Made by a program: the position numbers and the translations under genes. The notes beneath the pieces are model-generated. The model made no database searches, was not told where the DNA came from, and saw only the letters and a list, made by a program, of their open reading frames with translations. Shown here piece by piece: positions 1 to 9,324 of a DNA stretch of 32,307 bases (position 1 is the first letter of the stretch; every line of letters starts with the position of its first letter). Origin of the DNA: Nitrosomonadales bacterium. Lineage in GTDB: Bacteria > Pseudomonadota > Gammaproteobacteria > Burkholderiales > SG8-39. Where the stretch lies: NCBI GenBank assembly GCA_005240145.1, contig SBAS01000114.1, forward strand, positions 1 through 32,307, given 5' to 3'.

Positions 1-1065
1 GCGAGGTCCGTGGTCCTCGTCATCGGCGCGATCACGGCCCTCTCCATGGGGCTGGTCGCGCTGACGCAGTTCGACATCAAGCGCGTGGTGGCCTATTCGA
101 CGCTCTCGCAGCTGGGCTACATGACTGTGGCGCTGGGCGCCTCGGCCTATTCGGCGGCGATGTTCCATCTCATGACGCATGCCTTCTTCAAGGCGGTGCT
201 GTTCCTCGCCGCCGGGTCGGTGATCATCGCCATGCACCACGAGCAGGACATGCGGCGCATGGGCGGATTGAAGAAGTACATGCCCTGGACCTACTGGACG
301 ATGCTGATCGGCGCCATTGCCTCGGCGGGCATCCCGCCGCTGGCCGGGTTCTACTCCAAGGACGCGATCATCGAGGCAGCGAAGCTCTCGCAGACCCCCG
401 GCGCGGTGTTTGCCTACCTGTGCGTGCTGGCCTGCGTGTTCGTGACCGCGGCCTACACCTTCCGCCTCGTGTTCATGGCCTTCCACGGCGCGCCGAGGTT
501 CGCTGCGGCCCATCCGCCGCACGAGTCGCCGGCGGTGGTGACCGTGCCCCTGGTGCTGCTCGCGATTCCGTCAATCGGGGCCGGGTGGTGGGTGGGAAGT
601 GTGGTGTTTGGCGATTTTTTCTTGAGTTCCCTGGTGAGAAAACCTGAAGAATTCGATGGCCTCATGAGTTACACGCTGCATGGCATGTCGGCGCTGCCGT
701 TCTGGCTCGCCCTTGCCGGGATCTGGACTGCCTGGTACCTGTATGTAAAAAATACCCAGATACCCAGAAAAATTGCGCTCGCGTTCGGCCCGCTCTACGC
801 CCTGGTCGAGCGCAAGTACGGCTTCGATGAACTCTATGCGCGCATCTTCGCCCTCGGCGCCCGGGTCGTCGGCACGGGGCTGTGGAAGGGCGGCGACGAA
901 CGCGCCATCGACGGCGTGATGGTGAACGGCTCGGCGCGCCTGGTGCTGTGGTCCTCGCGCGTGGTGCGCCTGATGCAGAGCGGCCTGGTCTACTGGTACG
1001 CGTTCATGATGCTGTTCGGCGTCTGCGCGATTTACGCCCTGGTCAGATACCGCGTGTTCACGTGA
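1..1065 (+). CDS. nuoL: NADH-quinone oxidoreductase subunit L, C-terminal part
   Basis: This is the C-terminal part of the largest antiporter-like membrane subunit of respiratory complex I, which pumps protons in the inner membrane. The reading frame is open from base 1, so the N-terminus lies upstream of the window; 354 residues are visible. Residues typical of the family are seen: the TQFDIKRVVAYSTLSQLGYM region, a MTHAFFKA helix with the conserved His and Lys, and GIPPLAGFYSKD. The tail holds the long amphipathic lateral helix region and a last membrane helix ending in LVRYRVF. It is followed after 13 bases by nuoM in the same direction, as in the usual nuo operon. Family and order make the call secure. 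Confidence 0.97.
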   Translation, partial: ARSVVLVIGAITALSMGLVALTQFDIKRVVAYSTLSQLGYMTVALGASAYSAAMFHLMTHAFFKAVLFLAAGSVIIAMHHEQDMRRMGGLKKYMPWTYWTMLIGAIASAGIPPLAGFYSKDAIIEAAKLSQTPGAVFAYLCVLACVFVTAAYTFRLVFMAFHGAPRFAAAHPPHESPAVVTVPLVLLAIPSIGAGWWVGSVVFGDFFLSSLVRKPEEFDGLMSYTLHGMSALPFWLALAGIWTAWYLYVKNTQIPRKIALAFGPLYALVERKYGFDELYARIFALGARVVGTGLWKGGDERAIDGVMVNGSARLVLWSSRVVRLMQSGLVYWYAFMMLFGVCAIYALVRYRVFT

Positions 1066-1078
1066 CGAAACTGCGCTG

Positions 1079-2548
1079 ATGCTCCTCAGCCTCGCCATCT
1101 GGGTTCCGATTCTCGCCGGCCTGCTTGCGCTTGCCACGGGGGGCGACCGCAATGCGCCGCTGCAGCGCCAGATCGCCCTCGCCGGCGCCATCGCCGGCTT
1201 CCTCGTCACGCTGCCGCTGTACACGGGCTTCGACCTGCGCAACCCGGGCATGCAGTTTGTCGAGCACCGCGCCTGGATCCCGCAATTCAACGTTTTCTAC
1301 ACGCTCGGCGTCGACGGCATTTCGATGCTGTTCATCCTGCTCAACGCCTTCACCACCGTCCTGGTGGTGATCGCAGGCTGGAGCGTAATCCAGCAGCGCG
1401 TCGCTCAGTACATGGGCGCCTTCCTGCTCATGTCAGGGCTGCTGAACGGCGTCTTCTGCGCCCTCGACGGGCTGCTGTTCTACGTCTTTTTCGAGGCCAC
1501 CCTGATCCCGATGTTCGTCATCATCGGCGTCTGGGGCGGCGCCAACCGGGTCTACGCGGCGCTCAAGTTCTTCCTCTACACGCTGTTCGGTTCGCTGCTG
1601 ATGCTGGTCGCGCTGCTCTACCTGTACAACAAGTCCGGCGGCAGTTTCGCCATCCGCGACTGGTGGAAACTGCCGCTGCCGCTCGCCGCGCAACTATGGC
1701 TGTTTTTCGGCCTGCTGTTCGCCTTCGCCGTGAAGGTGCCCATGTGGCCGGTGCATACCTGGCTGCCGGACGCCCACGTCGAAGCGCCCACCGGCGGCTC
1801 GGTGGTGCTGGCGGCGATCATGCTCAAGCTCGGCGCCTACGGCTTCGTGCGCTTCACGCTGCCGATCCTGCCCGACGCCTCGCGCGAACTGGCCTGGCTC
1901 ATGATCGCGCTGTCGCTGATCGCGGTGGTCTACATCGGCCTGGTGGCGCTGGTGCAGACCGACATGAAGAAGCTCATCGCCTATTCGTCGATCTCACACA
2001 TGGGATTCGTGACGCTCGGATTTTTTATTTTCAACAGTTATGGAATTGAAGGTGCATTAATTCAGATGATTTCGCACGGCTTCATCTCCGCGGCGATGTT
2101 CCTCTGCGTCGGCGTCATGTACGACCGCATGTACACGCGCAACATCGCCGATTACGGCGGGGTGGTGAACACCATGCCCAAATTCGCCGCCTTCATGATG
2201 CTGTTCGCGATGGCCAACTGCGGCCTGCCGGCGACCAGCGGTTTCGTCGGCGAGTTCATGGTCATCATGGGGACGATCAAGGTCAGTTTCTGGCTTGCCT
2301 TCGCCGCCGCGACCACGCTGGTGTTCGGCGCCGCCTACACGCTGTGGATGTACAAGCGCGTGATCTTCGGTGCCATCGGCAATGAAGAGGTTGCAAAGCT
2401 GAAGGATCTGAACTCAAGGGAATTCCTCGTCCTGGGCCTGCTCGCCATTGCGGTGCTCTTCATGGGCATCTACCCGCTGCCCTTCACCGAGGTGATGCAC
2501 GCCTCGGTCAACGACCTGCTGCGCCACATGGCGCTGCCGAAGTTCTGA
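1079..2548 (+). CDS. nuoM: NADH-quinone oxidoreductase subunit M
   Basis: This is a proton-pumping antiporter-like subunit of complex I in the inner membrane. At 489 residues it has the usual length. The conserved pump residues are visible: Glu139 in [10 protein letters not shown], Lys219 in [18 protein letters not shown], Lys250 in IMLKLGAYG, and the [17 protein letters not shown] helix. The ATG at 1079 is 13 bases after the nuoL stop and has no strong Shine-Dalgarno, so translation may lean on nuoL. The TGA stop is separated from the nuoN ATG by a single base. Nothing is truncated or unusual. Confidence 0.98.
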   Translation: MLLSLAIWVPILAGLLALATGGDRNAPLQRQIALAGAIAGFLVTLPLYTGFDLRNPGMQFVEHRAWIPQFNVFYTLGVDGISMLFILLNAFTTVLVVIAGWSVIQQRVAQYMGAFLLMSGLLNGVFCALDGLLFYVFFEATLIPMFVIIGVWGGANRVYAALKFFLYTLFGSLLMLVALLYLYNKSGGSFAIRDWWKLPLPLAAQLWLFFGLLFAFAVKVPMWPVHTWLPDAHVEAPTGGSVVLAAIMLKLGAYGFVRFTLPILPDASRELAWLMIALSLIAVVYIGLVALVQTDMKKLIAYSSISHMGFVTLGFFIFNSYGIEGALIQMISHGFISAAMFLCVGVMYDRMYTRNIADYGGVVNTMPKFAAFMMLFAMANCGLPATSGFVGEFMVIMGTIKVSFWLAFAAATTLVFGAAYTLWMYKRVIFGAIGNEEVAKLKDLNSREFLVLGLLAIAVLFMGIYPLPFTEVMHASVNDLLRHMALPKF

Positions 2549-2549
2549 C

Positions 2550-4028
2550 ATGACGCTCGATTTCATCGTCGGACTTCCCGAGATCGTGCTGCTGGCAGGC
2601 GCCTGCGCGCTGATGCTGGCGGACCTGTACGTGAAGGACGTCGAGCGGCGCGTCAGCTACGCCATCGCCCAGGCCGTGCTGCTGGTCACCGCCGCCGCGA
2701 CGATCTTCGTGCTGCTCGGGTCGGGCGGCGAGCTGGTTTACGCCTTCAACAAGCTGTATGTGGCCGATTTCATGGCGCACATGCTGAAGCTCACGGCCTA
2801 TGGCGCGGTGTCGCTGGCGCTGGTGTATTCGCGCCAGTACCTCATCGATCGCGGCCTCATGACGGGCGAGTTCCTGACCCTGCTCCTGTTCGCGCTGCTC
2901 GGCATGATGGTGATGATGAGCGCCAACAGCTTCATCGCCATCTACCTCGGCCTGGAGCTGCTCTCGCTGTGCCTCTACGCCATGGTGGCGCTGAACCGCG
3001 ATTCGGCCGCCTCCACCGAGGCGGCGATGAAGTACTTCATCCTCGGCGCGCTCGCCTCCGGCATGCTGCTCTACGGCATGTCCATGCTGTACGGCGCCAC
3101 CGGCACGCTGACCATCACCGAGGTCGCCAAGCAGCTCGCGCTGCTGTCGAAGGACTCCACCCAGCAGACCTTCCTTGTCTTCGGCCTCGTCTTCATGGTC
3201 TGCGGCCTGGCCTTCAAGCTGGGGGTGGCGCCGTTCCACATGTGGATTCCGGACGTCTACCACGGCGCGCCGACCGCGGTGACGCTGGTGATCGGCACCG
3301 CGCCCAAGCTCGCGGCCTTCGCCATGGCGATGCGGCTGCTGGTCAACGGCCTGCTCGAGCTGGCGGTCGACTGGCAGCAGATGCTCTCCATCCTCGCCGT
3401 GCTGTCGATGGCGATCGGCAACGTCACCGCCATCGCGCAGAGCAACCTCAAGCGCATGCTGGCCTATTCGACCATCGCGCACATGGGCTTCATGCTGCTC
3501 GGCCTGCTCTCGGGGGTGGTTGGCGGCAACTGGCGCAACGCGGCGGACGCCTATGGTGCAGCGATGTTCTACACCATCGTCTACGTGCTGATGTCGGTCG
3601 GCTCCTTCGGCATGCTGCTGCTCCTGTCGCACAAGGGCTTCGAGTGCGAGAAGCTCGACGACCTGAAGGGCCTCAACCGGCGCAACCCCTGGTATGCGTT
3701 CCTCTTACTGCTGATCATGTTCTCGCTCGCCGGGGTGCCGCCCACGGTGGGCTTCTATGCCAAGCTCATGGTGCTCTCGGCCGCGGTCAGCGCCGGCATG
3801 ATCTGGCTGGCGGTGGTGGCGGTGCTGTTTTCGCTGGTCGGCGCGTACTACTACCTGCGCATCGTCAAGCTCATGTACTTCGACGAGCCCGTGATCGCCG
3901 CGCCCGTCTACGTGCAGCCGCTCGGCGTGCGCGTGCTGATGTCCACCAACGGCCTCGCGCTCCTCGCGCTCGGCATCCTGCCGCAGCCGCTCATGACGCT
4001 GTGCCTGGTCGCAATTAAAGGTCTCTAG
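2550..4028 (+). CDS. nuoN: NADH-quinone oxidoreductase subunit N
   Basis: This is the third antiporter-like membrane subunit of complex I and the usual last gene of the nuo operon; length is 492 residues. Key residues are present: Glu136 in [12 protein letters not shown], Lys223 in [21 protein letters not shown], Lys253 in GTAPKLAAF, and the [17 protein letters not shown] helix. The ATG follows the nuoM TGA after one base (TGACATG), which points to translational coupling. The TAG stop interlocks with the stop of the convergent gene in the palindrome CTAG at 4025-4028, so no intergenic terminator can fit here. Confidence 0.98.
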   Translation: MTLDFIVGLPEIVLLAGACALMLADLYVKDVERRVSYAIAQAVLLVTAAATIFVLLGSGGELVYAFNKLYVADFMAHMLKLTAYGAVSLALVYSRQYLIDRGLMTGEFLTLLLFALLGMMVMMSANSFIAIYLGLELLSLCLYAMVALNRDSAASTEAAMKYFILGALASGMLLYGMSMLYGATGTLTITEVAKQLALLSKDSTQQTFLVFGLVFMVCGLAFKLGVAPFHMWIPDVYHGAPTAVTLVIGTAPKLAAFAMAMRLLVNGLLELAVDWQQMLSILAVLSMAIGNVTAIAQSNLKRMLAYSTIAHMGFMLLGLLSGVVGGNWRNAADAYGAAMFYTIVYVLMSVGSFGMLLLLSHKGFECEKLDDLKGLNRRNPWYAFLLLLIMFSLAGVPPTVGFYAKLMVLSAAVSAGMIWLAVVAVLFSLVGAYYYLRIVKLMYFDEPVIAAPVYVQPLGVRVLMSTNGLALLALGILPQPLMTLCLVAIKGL

Positions 4029-4612
4029 CCCGGCAGCCGGCCGAAGCGCTTTTCGTATTCCTCGGCAAGCTCGGCATTGCTCTTGTAGTGCGGCACCCTG
4101 AATAGCAGCCGCTTCCAGGCCTGCAGGCGCCAGCTGGCGGCCTCCAGCACTTCGGTTTCCCAGTAGTGCCAGGCGCGCTTCAAGTTGCGTTCCTGGTCCA
4201 TCTCGAAATACAGCCGCTCGCGCGGGCCAGCGAAGAGATACAGCTTGCCGTCGATGATCTTGAAGGTGTCGGCGTCAGCCGCGCTCGGTATCGCGTTGGC
4301 CATGTCCTGGGCGCAGAAGCCGCCAAACTGCGGCGCGTAGCGCTCCGGATTGGTGATGAACTGGCGCTTGTTTTCTTCGCTGGCGAAGCGGTAGGTCAGG
4401 CCGCGGTGGTCGGTCTTGAGGTCGCTGCGCCCGCGCTGCGCGCGGCCCGTGGTGAAGTAGGCCACCGCGTCGTTGCCGTGGAGCATCAAGCTGGCGTCGT
4501 CGCCGTCGGATACCACATTCACCACGCCGCTGCAGCCGGCGAGGAGCAGCGCGGCGAGAGCCGCCGCGCTCCAATTAAGGCTGGCTAACCGCACACTCCC
4601 GTGTATCCGCAT
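4025..4612 (-). CDS. YHS-domain lipoprotein
   Basis: This 195-residue protein starts with a short hydrophobic segment ending in the lipobox LLAGC, so it is probably a lipoprotein (inference). Residues about 45-105 match the YHS-type fold found in many exported proteobacterial proteins: [16 protein letters not shown], then [30 protein letters not shown]. Such domains are linked to metal or redox biology, but the exact role is not established. The C-terminal part after [11 protein letters not shown] is longer than in minimal family members and rich in Trp and charged residues. The start lies inside the 3' end of nrdJ (28 bases of overlap on the same strand), so the two are probably co-transcribed. 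No partner tells the substrate. Confidence 0.85.
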   Translation of the reverse strand: MRIHGSVRLASLNWSAAALAALLLAGCSGVVNVVSDGDDASLMLHGNDAVAYFTTGRAQRGRSDLKTDHRGLTYRFASEENKRQFITNPERYAPQFGGFCAQDMANAIPSAADADTFKIIDGKLYLFAGPRERLYFEMDQERNLKRAWHYWETEVLEAASWRLQAWKRLLFRVPHYKSNAELAEEYEKRFGRLPG

Positions 4613-7455
4613 GCCGTACAGTAGTCACAACCATCCTTGCGGATCAAGGTCGTATTCGCGCATTCCGGGCAGCGCGCCCCGGCCATGATCCGCCCCTGGC
4701 CGCGTTCGGGCTGCTGCATGATCCCCATCTGCCGCAGCGGCAGACCGTCCTCGTCGAGCAGGCCGAGCATCGCGTAGCGGTGCAGGATCAGGCGCGCCAG
4801 GTAGGACACGGTGGAGGGGAAGGTTTCCTGCTTCTTTGTTCCTGGCACGAAGGCGAGGAAATCACCCAGCGGCTCGGGGAAGTCCAGCAGCTTGCGCAGC
4901 TTCATGCCGATCCAGGCCGGATCGAGCACGCGCATGTCCAGGGACAGGATCTTGCACAGGCCATCGAGCGCGCGCGGATACTCGCCCGAGAGCCACATCG
5001 AGTAGGGCCGCGTCACGCCGGCCGGATAGCCTTCCATCGCCGGCAGCGCGATTTCCTTGAGTCCCAGCACGAAATCGTCGCCGGTACGCGGGTTGAACAC
5101 GTCCACGGTCCAGGACATGGTGCCGTCGGTGCCGGTCTTGGGCTCCTTCAGGCTGAACATCGCGTCGAGCACCGGGCAGGGGCCGTCGTGAAACACTTTC
5201 AATTCTTTGGTTCGGTGAAGAATGATCTGGGAAAAAGCGGACACTATCGACGGCATGCGCTTTTTCTCGCCGTGGGGCGGGAATGGCATGTCGAAAGGTT
5301 CGTCGCCGCCCGCCTTGGCGAGGGTCTCGAGCTTCAGCTTCAGCCAGCCCGGGTCGTTGGCGCGCATGTCCATCGACAGCGTCTTGGCCAGCGCGCCCAG
5401 GCCGCGCGGCTGCTCGCTGCCGTTGACCCAGACCTCGAAGGCGTGCGGACGGCCGTTCTCGATGTGGCCGACGAACACCGCGAAATGGTACTGCGGGTGC
5501 TCGACCATGTAGGTCCAGGCGAGGTTGCCGCCGCCGAGGTCGGGCCGGCCGGGCCAGCGCAGGCTTGCCAGCACAGGTTGCGGCACCGACTTGATGCGGA
5601 TGCGCCGGTTGAGGTCGTCGGCATTGAAATCCTGCGGGAAATCCTGAGATTTTTCGGGTTTTTGCACCGACAGCACCGAACCGAGGATCTTGTTCGGGCG
5701 ATAGGTGGCGAGGCCCTTCAGGCCCGACTTCCAGGCATGCATGTAGAGATCCTGGAATTCCTCGTAGGGATAGTCCTCGGGCACGTTTACGGTCTTCGAG
5801 ATGCTGGTGTCGATGTAGGGCGCAACCGTCGCCACCATCTGCTCGTGCGCGCTGGCCGAGATTTCCAGCGCCGTGACGAAGTAGGGAGGCAGGTTGTTCA
5901 TGTCGCCTCCCGCAGCACGGTAGCGCCGCCAGGCGTGGTCCTCGACGGGGTATTCCTTCAGCGTGCCGTCTGGCATGCGTTTCTTGCGCGTGTAAACCCA
6001 GGAGAAGGGCGGTTCGATGCCGTTCGAGGCGTTGTCGGCGAAGGCAAGGCTGATAGTGCCGGTCGGCGCGATCGAGAGCAGGTGGGAGTTGCGAATTCCC
6101 TGCGCGCGTATTTTTTGCTTCAATTCCTGAGAAAGCCTTGAGGCAAAGTTGCCTCCCGACAAATACAAGTCCGCGTTGAAGAGCGGAAAGGAGCCGCGTT
6201 CCCGCGCCAGGTCCACCGAGGCCTCGTACGCGGCGTCGCGCATCGCGGCCGAGATCCGTGCCGCCATGGCGCGGGCCTCCTCGGTGTCGTAGCGCAGGCG
6301 CAGCATCGCGAGCGCATCGCCCAGCCCCGTAAAGCCGAGGCCGACGCGCCGCTTTGCCATCGCTTCCTTGTATTGCTGCTCGAGCGGCCAGGCCGTAACC
6401 TCCAGCACGTTGTCGAGCATCCGCACGGCGGTGTGGACTGTTTTTTTGAATTTGTCTTCGTCGAATTTCGCCTGCTCGGAAAACGCATGCGAAATAAATC
6501 TCGTGAGGTCGATGGAACCCAGACAACAGCATCCATACGGCGGCAGCGGCTGCTCGGCGCAGGGATTGGTGGCCTCGATCGTCTCGCAGTAGTACAGGTT
6601 GTTGTCCCGGTTCATGCGGTCGAGGAACAGGATTCCGGGCTCGGCATGGTCGTAGGTCGAGCGCATGATCTGGTCCCACAGCGCGCGCGCGCGCAGCGTG
6701 CGATAGACCCACAGGCCGTCGGGTCGCTGGCCGGCTTTCTCGCTCCAGGGCTTTGCCTTGTGAATCAAATCTATGGACAGATCTCTTTCGACCGCCGCCA
6801 TGAACTCGTCCGTCACGCCGACCGAGATGTTGAAGTTGGCGAGGTCGCCCTTGTCCTTGGCGTGAATGAATTCCTCGATGTCGGGGTGGTCGCAGCGCAG
6901 CACGCCCATCTGCGCGCCGCGCCGCGCGCCGGCCGACTCCACCGTTTCGCAGGAGCGGTCGAAGACGCGCATGTAGGACACCGGCCCGCTCGCGCGCGAC
7001 CGGGTGCCCTTCACCTCGGCGCCCTTGGGCCGGATGGAGGAGAAGTCGTAGCCCACGCCGCCGCCGCGGCGCATCGTCTCGGCGGCCTCGGCCAGGGCGG
7101 TGTAGATGCCGGGCTTGCCGTCGACGAGCTCCGATATCGAGTCTCCCACCGGCTGCACGAAGCAGTTGATGAGCGTCGCCTGCAGCGCGACGCCGGCCGC
7201 CGAATTGATGCGCCCGGCGGGAATGAAGCCGTCTTCGAGCGCCTTGTGGAAGCGTTTCTCCCACTTGGCGCGTTCCCCTTCGGCTTCCACTTGGGCAAGC
7301 GCGCGCGCGACGCGCAGCCGCACCTGCCGGATCGCATCCGGCGCGGCGGCTTCGTCGCCCTTGGCGTATTTCTCGAGCAGCGCCTCGCGGCAGATTTCCT
7401 GCGCGGGCAGGGCAGCGGTATCGGCGTTGCGGGTGGAGGTTTCCTGTGTGTCCAT
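4585..7455 (-). CDS. nrdJ: Adenosylcobalamin-dependent (class II) ribonucleotide reductase
   Basis: This enzyme reduces ribonucleotides to deoxyribonucleotides in the cytosol using a B12-generated thiyl radical, so it works with or without oxygen. The active-site signature [12 protein letters not shown] (Asn297, Cys299, Glu301) and the APTGTIS loop (463-469) are intact; Cys98 in INCFV is the likely N-terminal redox cysteine. After the catalytic barrel come two similar segments, about 640-750 and 775-895, each with a DMR..DP.W..(L/M)KL core and a (T/V)(S/V)..ILHR end. I read these as tandem TSCPD-type domains. The tail has a CPEC...CDYC..C cluster (929-949) plus Cys955, a likely zinc ribbon or thiol arm. 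The length of 956 fits the long NrdJ group. A LexA-like box lies 130 bases upstream. Confidence 0.97.
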   Translation of the reverse strand: MDTQETSTRNADTAALPAQEICREALLEKYAKGDEAAAPDAIRQVRLRVARALAQVEAEGERAKWEKRFHKALEDGFIPAGRINSAAGVALQATLINCFVQPVGDSISELVDGKPGIYTALAEAAETMRRGGGVGYDFSSIRPKGAEVKGTRSRASGPVSYMRVFDRSCETVESAGARRGAQMGVLRCDHPDIEEFIHAKDKGDLANFNISVGVTDEFMAAVERDLSIDLIHKAKPWSEKAGQRPDGLWVYRTLRARALWDQIMRSTYDHAEPGILFLDRMNRDNNLYYCETIEATNPCAEQPLPPYGCCCLGSIDLTRFISHAFSEQAKFDEDKFKKTVHTAVRMLDNVLEVTAWPLEQQYKEAMAKRRVGLGFTGLGDALAMLRLRYDTEEARAMAARISAAMRDAAYEASVDLARERGSFPLFNADLYLSGGNFASRLSQELKQKIRAQGIRNSHLLSIAPTGTISLAFADNASNGIEPPFSWVYTRKKRMPDGTLKEYPVEDHAWRRYRAAGGDMNNLPPYFVTALEISASAHEQMVATVAPYIDTSISKTVNVPEDYPYEEFQDLYMHAWKSGLKGLATYRPNKILGSVLSVQKPEKSQDFPQDFNADDLNRRIRIKSVPQPVLASLRWPGRPDLGGGNLAWTYMVEHPQYHFAVFVGHIENGRPHAFEVWVNGSEQPRGLGALAKTLSMDMRANDPGWLKLKLETLAKAGGDEPFDMPFPPHGEKKRMPSIVSAFSQIILHRTKELKVFHDGPCPVLDAMFSLKEPKTGTDGTMSWTVDVFNPRTGDDFVLGLKEIALPAMEGYPAGVTRPYSMWLSGEYPRALDGLCKILSLDMRVLDPAWIGMKLRKLLDFPEPLGDFLAFVPGTKKQETFPSTVSYLARLILHRYAMLGLLDEDGLPLRQMGIMQQPERGQGRIMAGARCPECANTTLIRKDGCDYCTACGYTGVCG

Positions 7456-7485
7456 CTTGTTTTTCTTATCTCACATCAAGAAGGT

Positions 7486-7497
7486 AATACATGTATT
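7486..7497. promoter_or_regulatory. 12-bp perfect palindrome in the nrdJ leader
   Basis: AATACATGTATT is a perfect 12-bp inverted repeat 30 bases upstream of the nrdJ start. It does not match the NrdR-box pattern I know (ACAC-AT-rich-GTGT). It could bind a dimeric regulator, but there is only one copy. Confidence 0.25.
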
Positions 7498-7587
7498 TGA
7501 TCGAACGACGGTTTACGGATGTTGAAAAGCCACTAACTGTGGGGTGAACGCCGGCAAAAACTGATCTCCCTCCTACACGTAGGGCGG

Positions 7588-7607
7588 AGGTGTATAACTA
7601 TACAGTA
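7588..7607 (-). promoter_or_regulatory. LexA-like SOS box upstream of nrdJ
   Basis: On the minus strand this reads TACTGTATAGTTATACACCT. It matches the E. coli SOS-box consensus (TACTGTATATATATACAGTA) at 15 of 20 positions; the core CTG-N10-CAG has one mismatch (CAC). The inner TGTATA-N2-TATACA is a perfect inverted repeat. It also contains TATAGT, a fair -10 hexamer, with only a weak -35. It sits 3 bases after the stop of the ankyrin gene and about 130 bases before nrdJ, in the 154-base gap 7456-7609. That gap also contains an imperfect inverted repeat at 7566-7589, too mismatched on the nrdJ strand to call a terminator. LexA control of nrdJ is an inference. Confidence 0.5.
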
Positions 7608-7609
7608 CT

Positions 7610-8332
7610 TCAGGTCGCCTGTGGCGCCGCGTCCGTTGCCGTCCCGCCCGCCGCCATCTGCTGGCGCGCGGTCTTGAGGATGTCGGCGACCTCGGCATGT
7701 CCGAGCCTGAGGGAGAGTTCCACCGGCGTGTCGCCCTCCTTGGTGGTCACCGTCGGGTCGGCGCCGTTGCGCAGCAGCAGCTCGACCATGCGGCCATTGC
7801 CCTTCATCGCCGCGTAGGCGAGCGCGGTGTAGCCGTTGTCGTGCTGCACGTTGGGATCGAAATTCATTTCCAGCACCTTCTGCGCATACACCAGATTGCT
7901 CTTCTCGATGGCATAGAAGAGCGCCCGCACGCCCTCGGGGCTCTTTTCCTTCGGCTTGGGCTCGAGGCCCGTCGGCATCAGCTTCACTGCGTAATTGATG
8001 AGCGAAATGCCGACCATCGCGACCAGTGCCAGCACCACGGGAATCTTCGAGATCTCGATGTACTCCGAGATCATCTGGTCGAGGTTCGCGGCGAGGATCA
8101 GCAGCACCACGGAGAGGAAAAAGAAGAAGCGCAGGTAGAAAAACAGGCCCAGCACGATGCCGCAGCCAAGGACGCCGAGCAGGTAGTTGCGGCCGATGCC
8201 GAGGCTCTCGAGGGTTTCGGGGGGCAGCTGGGCGAGGATCGCCGCGAGCGTGATGAGGCCGAACAGGCCCACCTCGCGCACCCGCATCCGGGTCAGCAGG
8301 TCGTCTTTTTCGATCGTTTTCTGCAGTGCCAT
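7610..8332 (-). CDS. Membrane-anchored ankyrin-repeat protein
   Basis: This is a 240-residue protein with about four predicted membrane segments in the N-terminal half (roughly 20-37, 49-68, 70-85, 97-116), including an unusual Phe-rich run FFYLRFFFFL. Residues about 124-225 form ankyrin-type repeats: a partial repeat around ALFYAIEKSNLVYAQKVLE, then NGYTALAYAAMKGNGRMVELLLRNGADP and a repeat starting EGDTPVELSLRLGHAEVA. Ankyrin repeats mediate protein-protein contacts; no enzymatic domain is seen. I chose the ATG at 8332 because GGAG lies 6 bases upstream; a longer frame to 8446 is possible but adds Arg/Pro-rich residues typical of non-coding GC-rich DNA. It lies upstream of nrdJ on the same strand and is divergent from greB. 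Function unknown. Confidence 0.85.
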   Translation of the reverse strand: MALQKTIEKDDLLTRMRVREVGLFGLITLAAILAQLPPETLESLGIGRNYLLGVLGCGIVLGLFFYLRFFFFLSVVLLILAANLDQMISEYIEISKIPVVLALVAMVGISLINYAVKLMPTGLEPKPKEKSPEGVRALFYAIEKSNLVYAQKVLEMNFDPNVQHDNGYTALAYAAMKGNGRMVELLLRNGADPTVTTKEGDTPVELSLRLGHAEVADILKTARQQMAAGGTATDAAPQAT

Positions 8333-8386
8333 GCGTTTCTCCCCGGGTCCTGGCCGGGCCCTGAAGGCCGGCAACCCGGATTGTCG

Positions 8387-8392
8387 TAGAAT
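8387..8392 (+). promoter_or_regulatory. Possible -10 box of greB with a very short leader
   Basis: TAGAAT lies only 8 bases before the greB ATG at 8401, and no Shine-Dalgarno is visible. If used, transcription would start almost at the ATG. No good -35 is seen, so confidence is low. Confidence 0.3.
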
Positions 8393-8400
8393 TCGGGGCC

Positions 8401-8934
8401 ATGTCCAAGGCTTTCGTGCGTGAGTCCGAGGACGACGACGAGGCACCGGAACCCCAGCCCAGCCCTCCCCCGGCGAAGAATTACATCTCGCCAGCCGGCT
8501 ATGGGCGCCTCAAGGCTGAATTGAAGCAGCTGGTCGAGGCCGAGCGCCCCGAGGTCGTGCGCACCGTGTCCTGGGCGGCGAAGAACGGCGATCGTTCCGA
8601 GAACGGCGACTACCTCTACGGCAAGAAGCGGCTGCGCGAAATCGACCGCCGCGTGCGCTTTCTCATCAAGCGCCTGGAGGCGGCCGAGGTGGTCGATTCC
8701 GCCGGCAGGGAATCGGACCAGGTCTTCTTCGGTGCGACCGTCCGGCTAAAGGATAAGACCATCACCATCGTCGGCCTCGACGAGACGGACTCGGCGAAGC
8801 ACCGCGTCTCCTGGATTTCGCCGGTGGCGAAGGCGCTCATCAAGGCGCGCGAAGGCGACAAGCTTGTCCTCAAGACCCCCGGCGGCCTCGAGGAGCTGGA
8901 AATTCTCGAAGTGCGCTACGACCCCATCGACTAG
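8401..8934 (+). CDS. greB: Transcript cleavage factor GreB
   Basis: GreB enters the secondary channel of RNA polymerase and stimulates cleavage of backtracked transcripts. The 177-residue protein has the N-terminal coiled coil with the tip motif NGDRSENGDY carrying the catalytic acids Asp64 and Glu67, followed by KKRLREIDRRVRFLIKRLE, which is typical of GreB rather than GreA. The C-terminal FKBP-like domain holds GATVRLKDK and GDKLVLKTPGG. An acidic, Pro-rich N-terminal extension of about 25 residues precedes the domain. It has no visible Shine-Dalgarno. mscL follows after 9 bases in the same direction, so the two probably share a transcript. Confidence 0.95.
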   Translation: MSKAFVRESEDDDEAPEPQPSPPPAKNYISPAGYGRLKAELKQLVEAERPEVVRTVSWAAKNGDRSENGDYLYGKKRLREIDRRVRFLIKRLEAAEVVDSAGRESDQVFFGATVRLKDKTITIVGLDETDSAKHRVSWISPVAKALIKAREGDKLVLKTPGGLEELEILEVRYDPID

Positions 8935-8943
8935 GAGAAGCGC

Positions 8944-9324
8944 ATGAGCGTGGCAAAGGAATTCCGCGAATTCGCAGTGAAGGGTAATGTCATGGACCTC
9001 GCGGTGGGCGTGATCATTGGCGCGGCCTTCGGCAAGATCGTCGCTTCGATCGTCGAGGACGTGGTGATGCCGCTGATCGGCACTCTCCTGGGCGGCCTGG
9101 ATTTCAGCGGCCTGGCGGTCAAGGTCGGCTCGGCGACGCTCAAGTACGGCAAGTTCCTGCAGACCTGCCTCGATTTCCTCATCATCGCCTGGGCGATCTT
9201 CCTCCTTGTCAAGCTGATCAACCGGCTGAAGCGCGAGGAAGTAAAACCCGCGGAACCCAAGGCGCCGCCAAGGCAGGAGGTGCTGCTCGAAGAAATCCGC
9301 GACCTGCTCAAAAGCAAGTCCTAG
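8944..9324 (+). CDS. mscL: Large-conductance mechanosensitive channel MscL
   Basis: MscL forms a homopentameric inner-membrane pore that opens under membrane tension and vents solutes on osmotic downshift. The 126-residue protein is slightly shorter than the E. coli one. The first membrane helix carries the signature [20 protein letters not shown], followed by VMPLIG. The second helix is [21 protein letters not shown] charged C-terminal helix ([11 protein letters not shown]) ends the protein. A clear AGGAGA lies upstream of the ATG. The TAG stop interlocks with the stop of the convergent M16 peptidase gene in CTAG at 9321-9324. Confidence 0.97.
   Translation: MSVAKEFREFAVKGNVMDLAVGVIIGAAFGKIVASIVEDVVMPLIGTLLGGLDFSGLAVKVGSATLKYGKFLQTCLDFLIIAWAIFLLVKLINRLKREEVKPAEPKAPPRQEVLLEEIRDLLKSKS

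Noticed and set aside
2508-3632. Long antisense ORF of 374 codons over nuoN
   Set aside because: His/Gln/Arg-rich composition is the usual shadow of a GC-rich gene; nuoN is certain.
7486-7497. NrdR box
   Set aside because: The palindrome AATACATGTATT lacks the ACAC...GTGT ends and there is no second box at the usual distance.
7566-7589. Intrinsic terminator after the ankyrin gene
   Set aside because: The inverted repeat has two mismatches on the transcript strand and the T run is five bases away; too weak to list.
7456-7609. Cobalamin riboswitch before the B12-dependent nrdJ
   Set aside because: The gap is only 154 bases and I see no B12-box-like conserved core or the expected multi-stem layout.
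8333-8446. Longer N-terminus for the ankyrin protein
   Set aside because: The extension runs into greB, is Arg/Pro-rich, and a good Shine-Dalgarno precedes the inner ATG.
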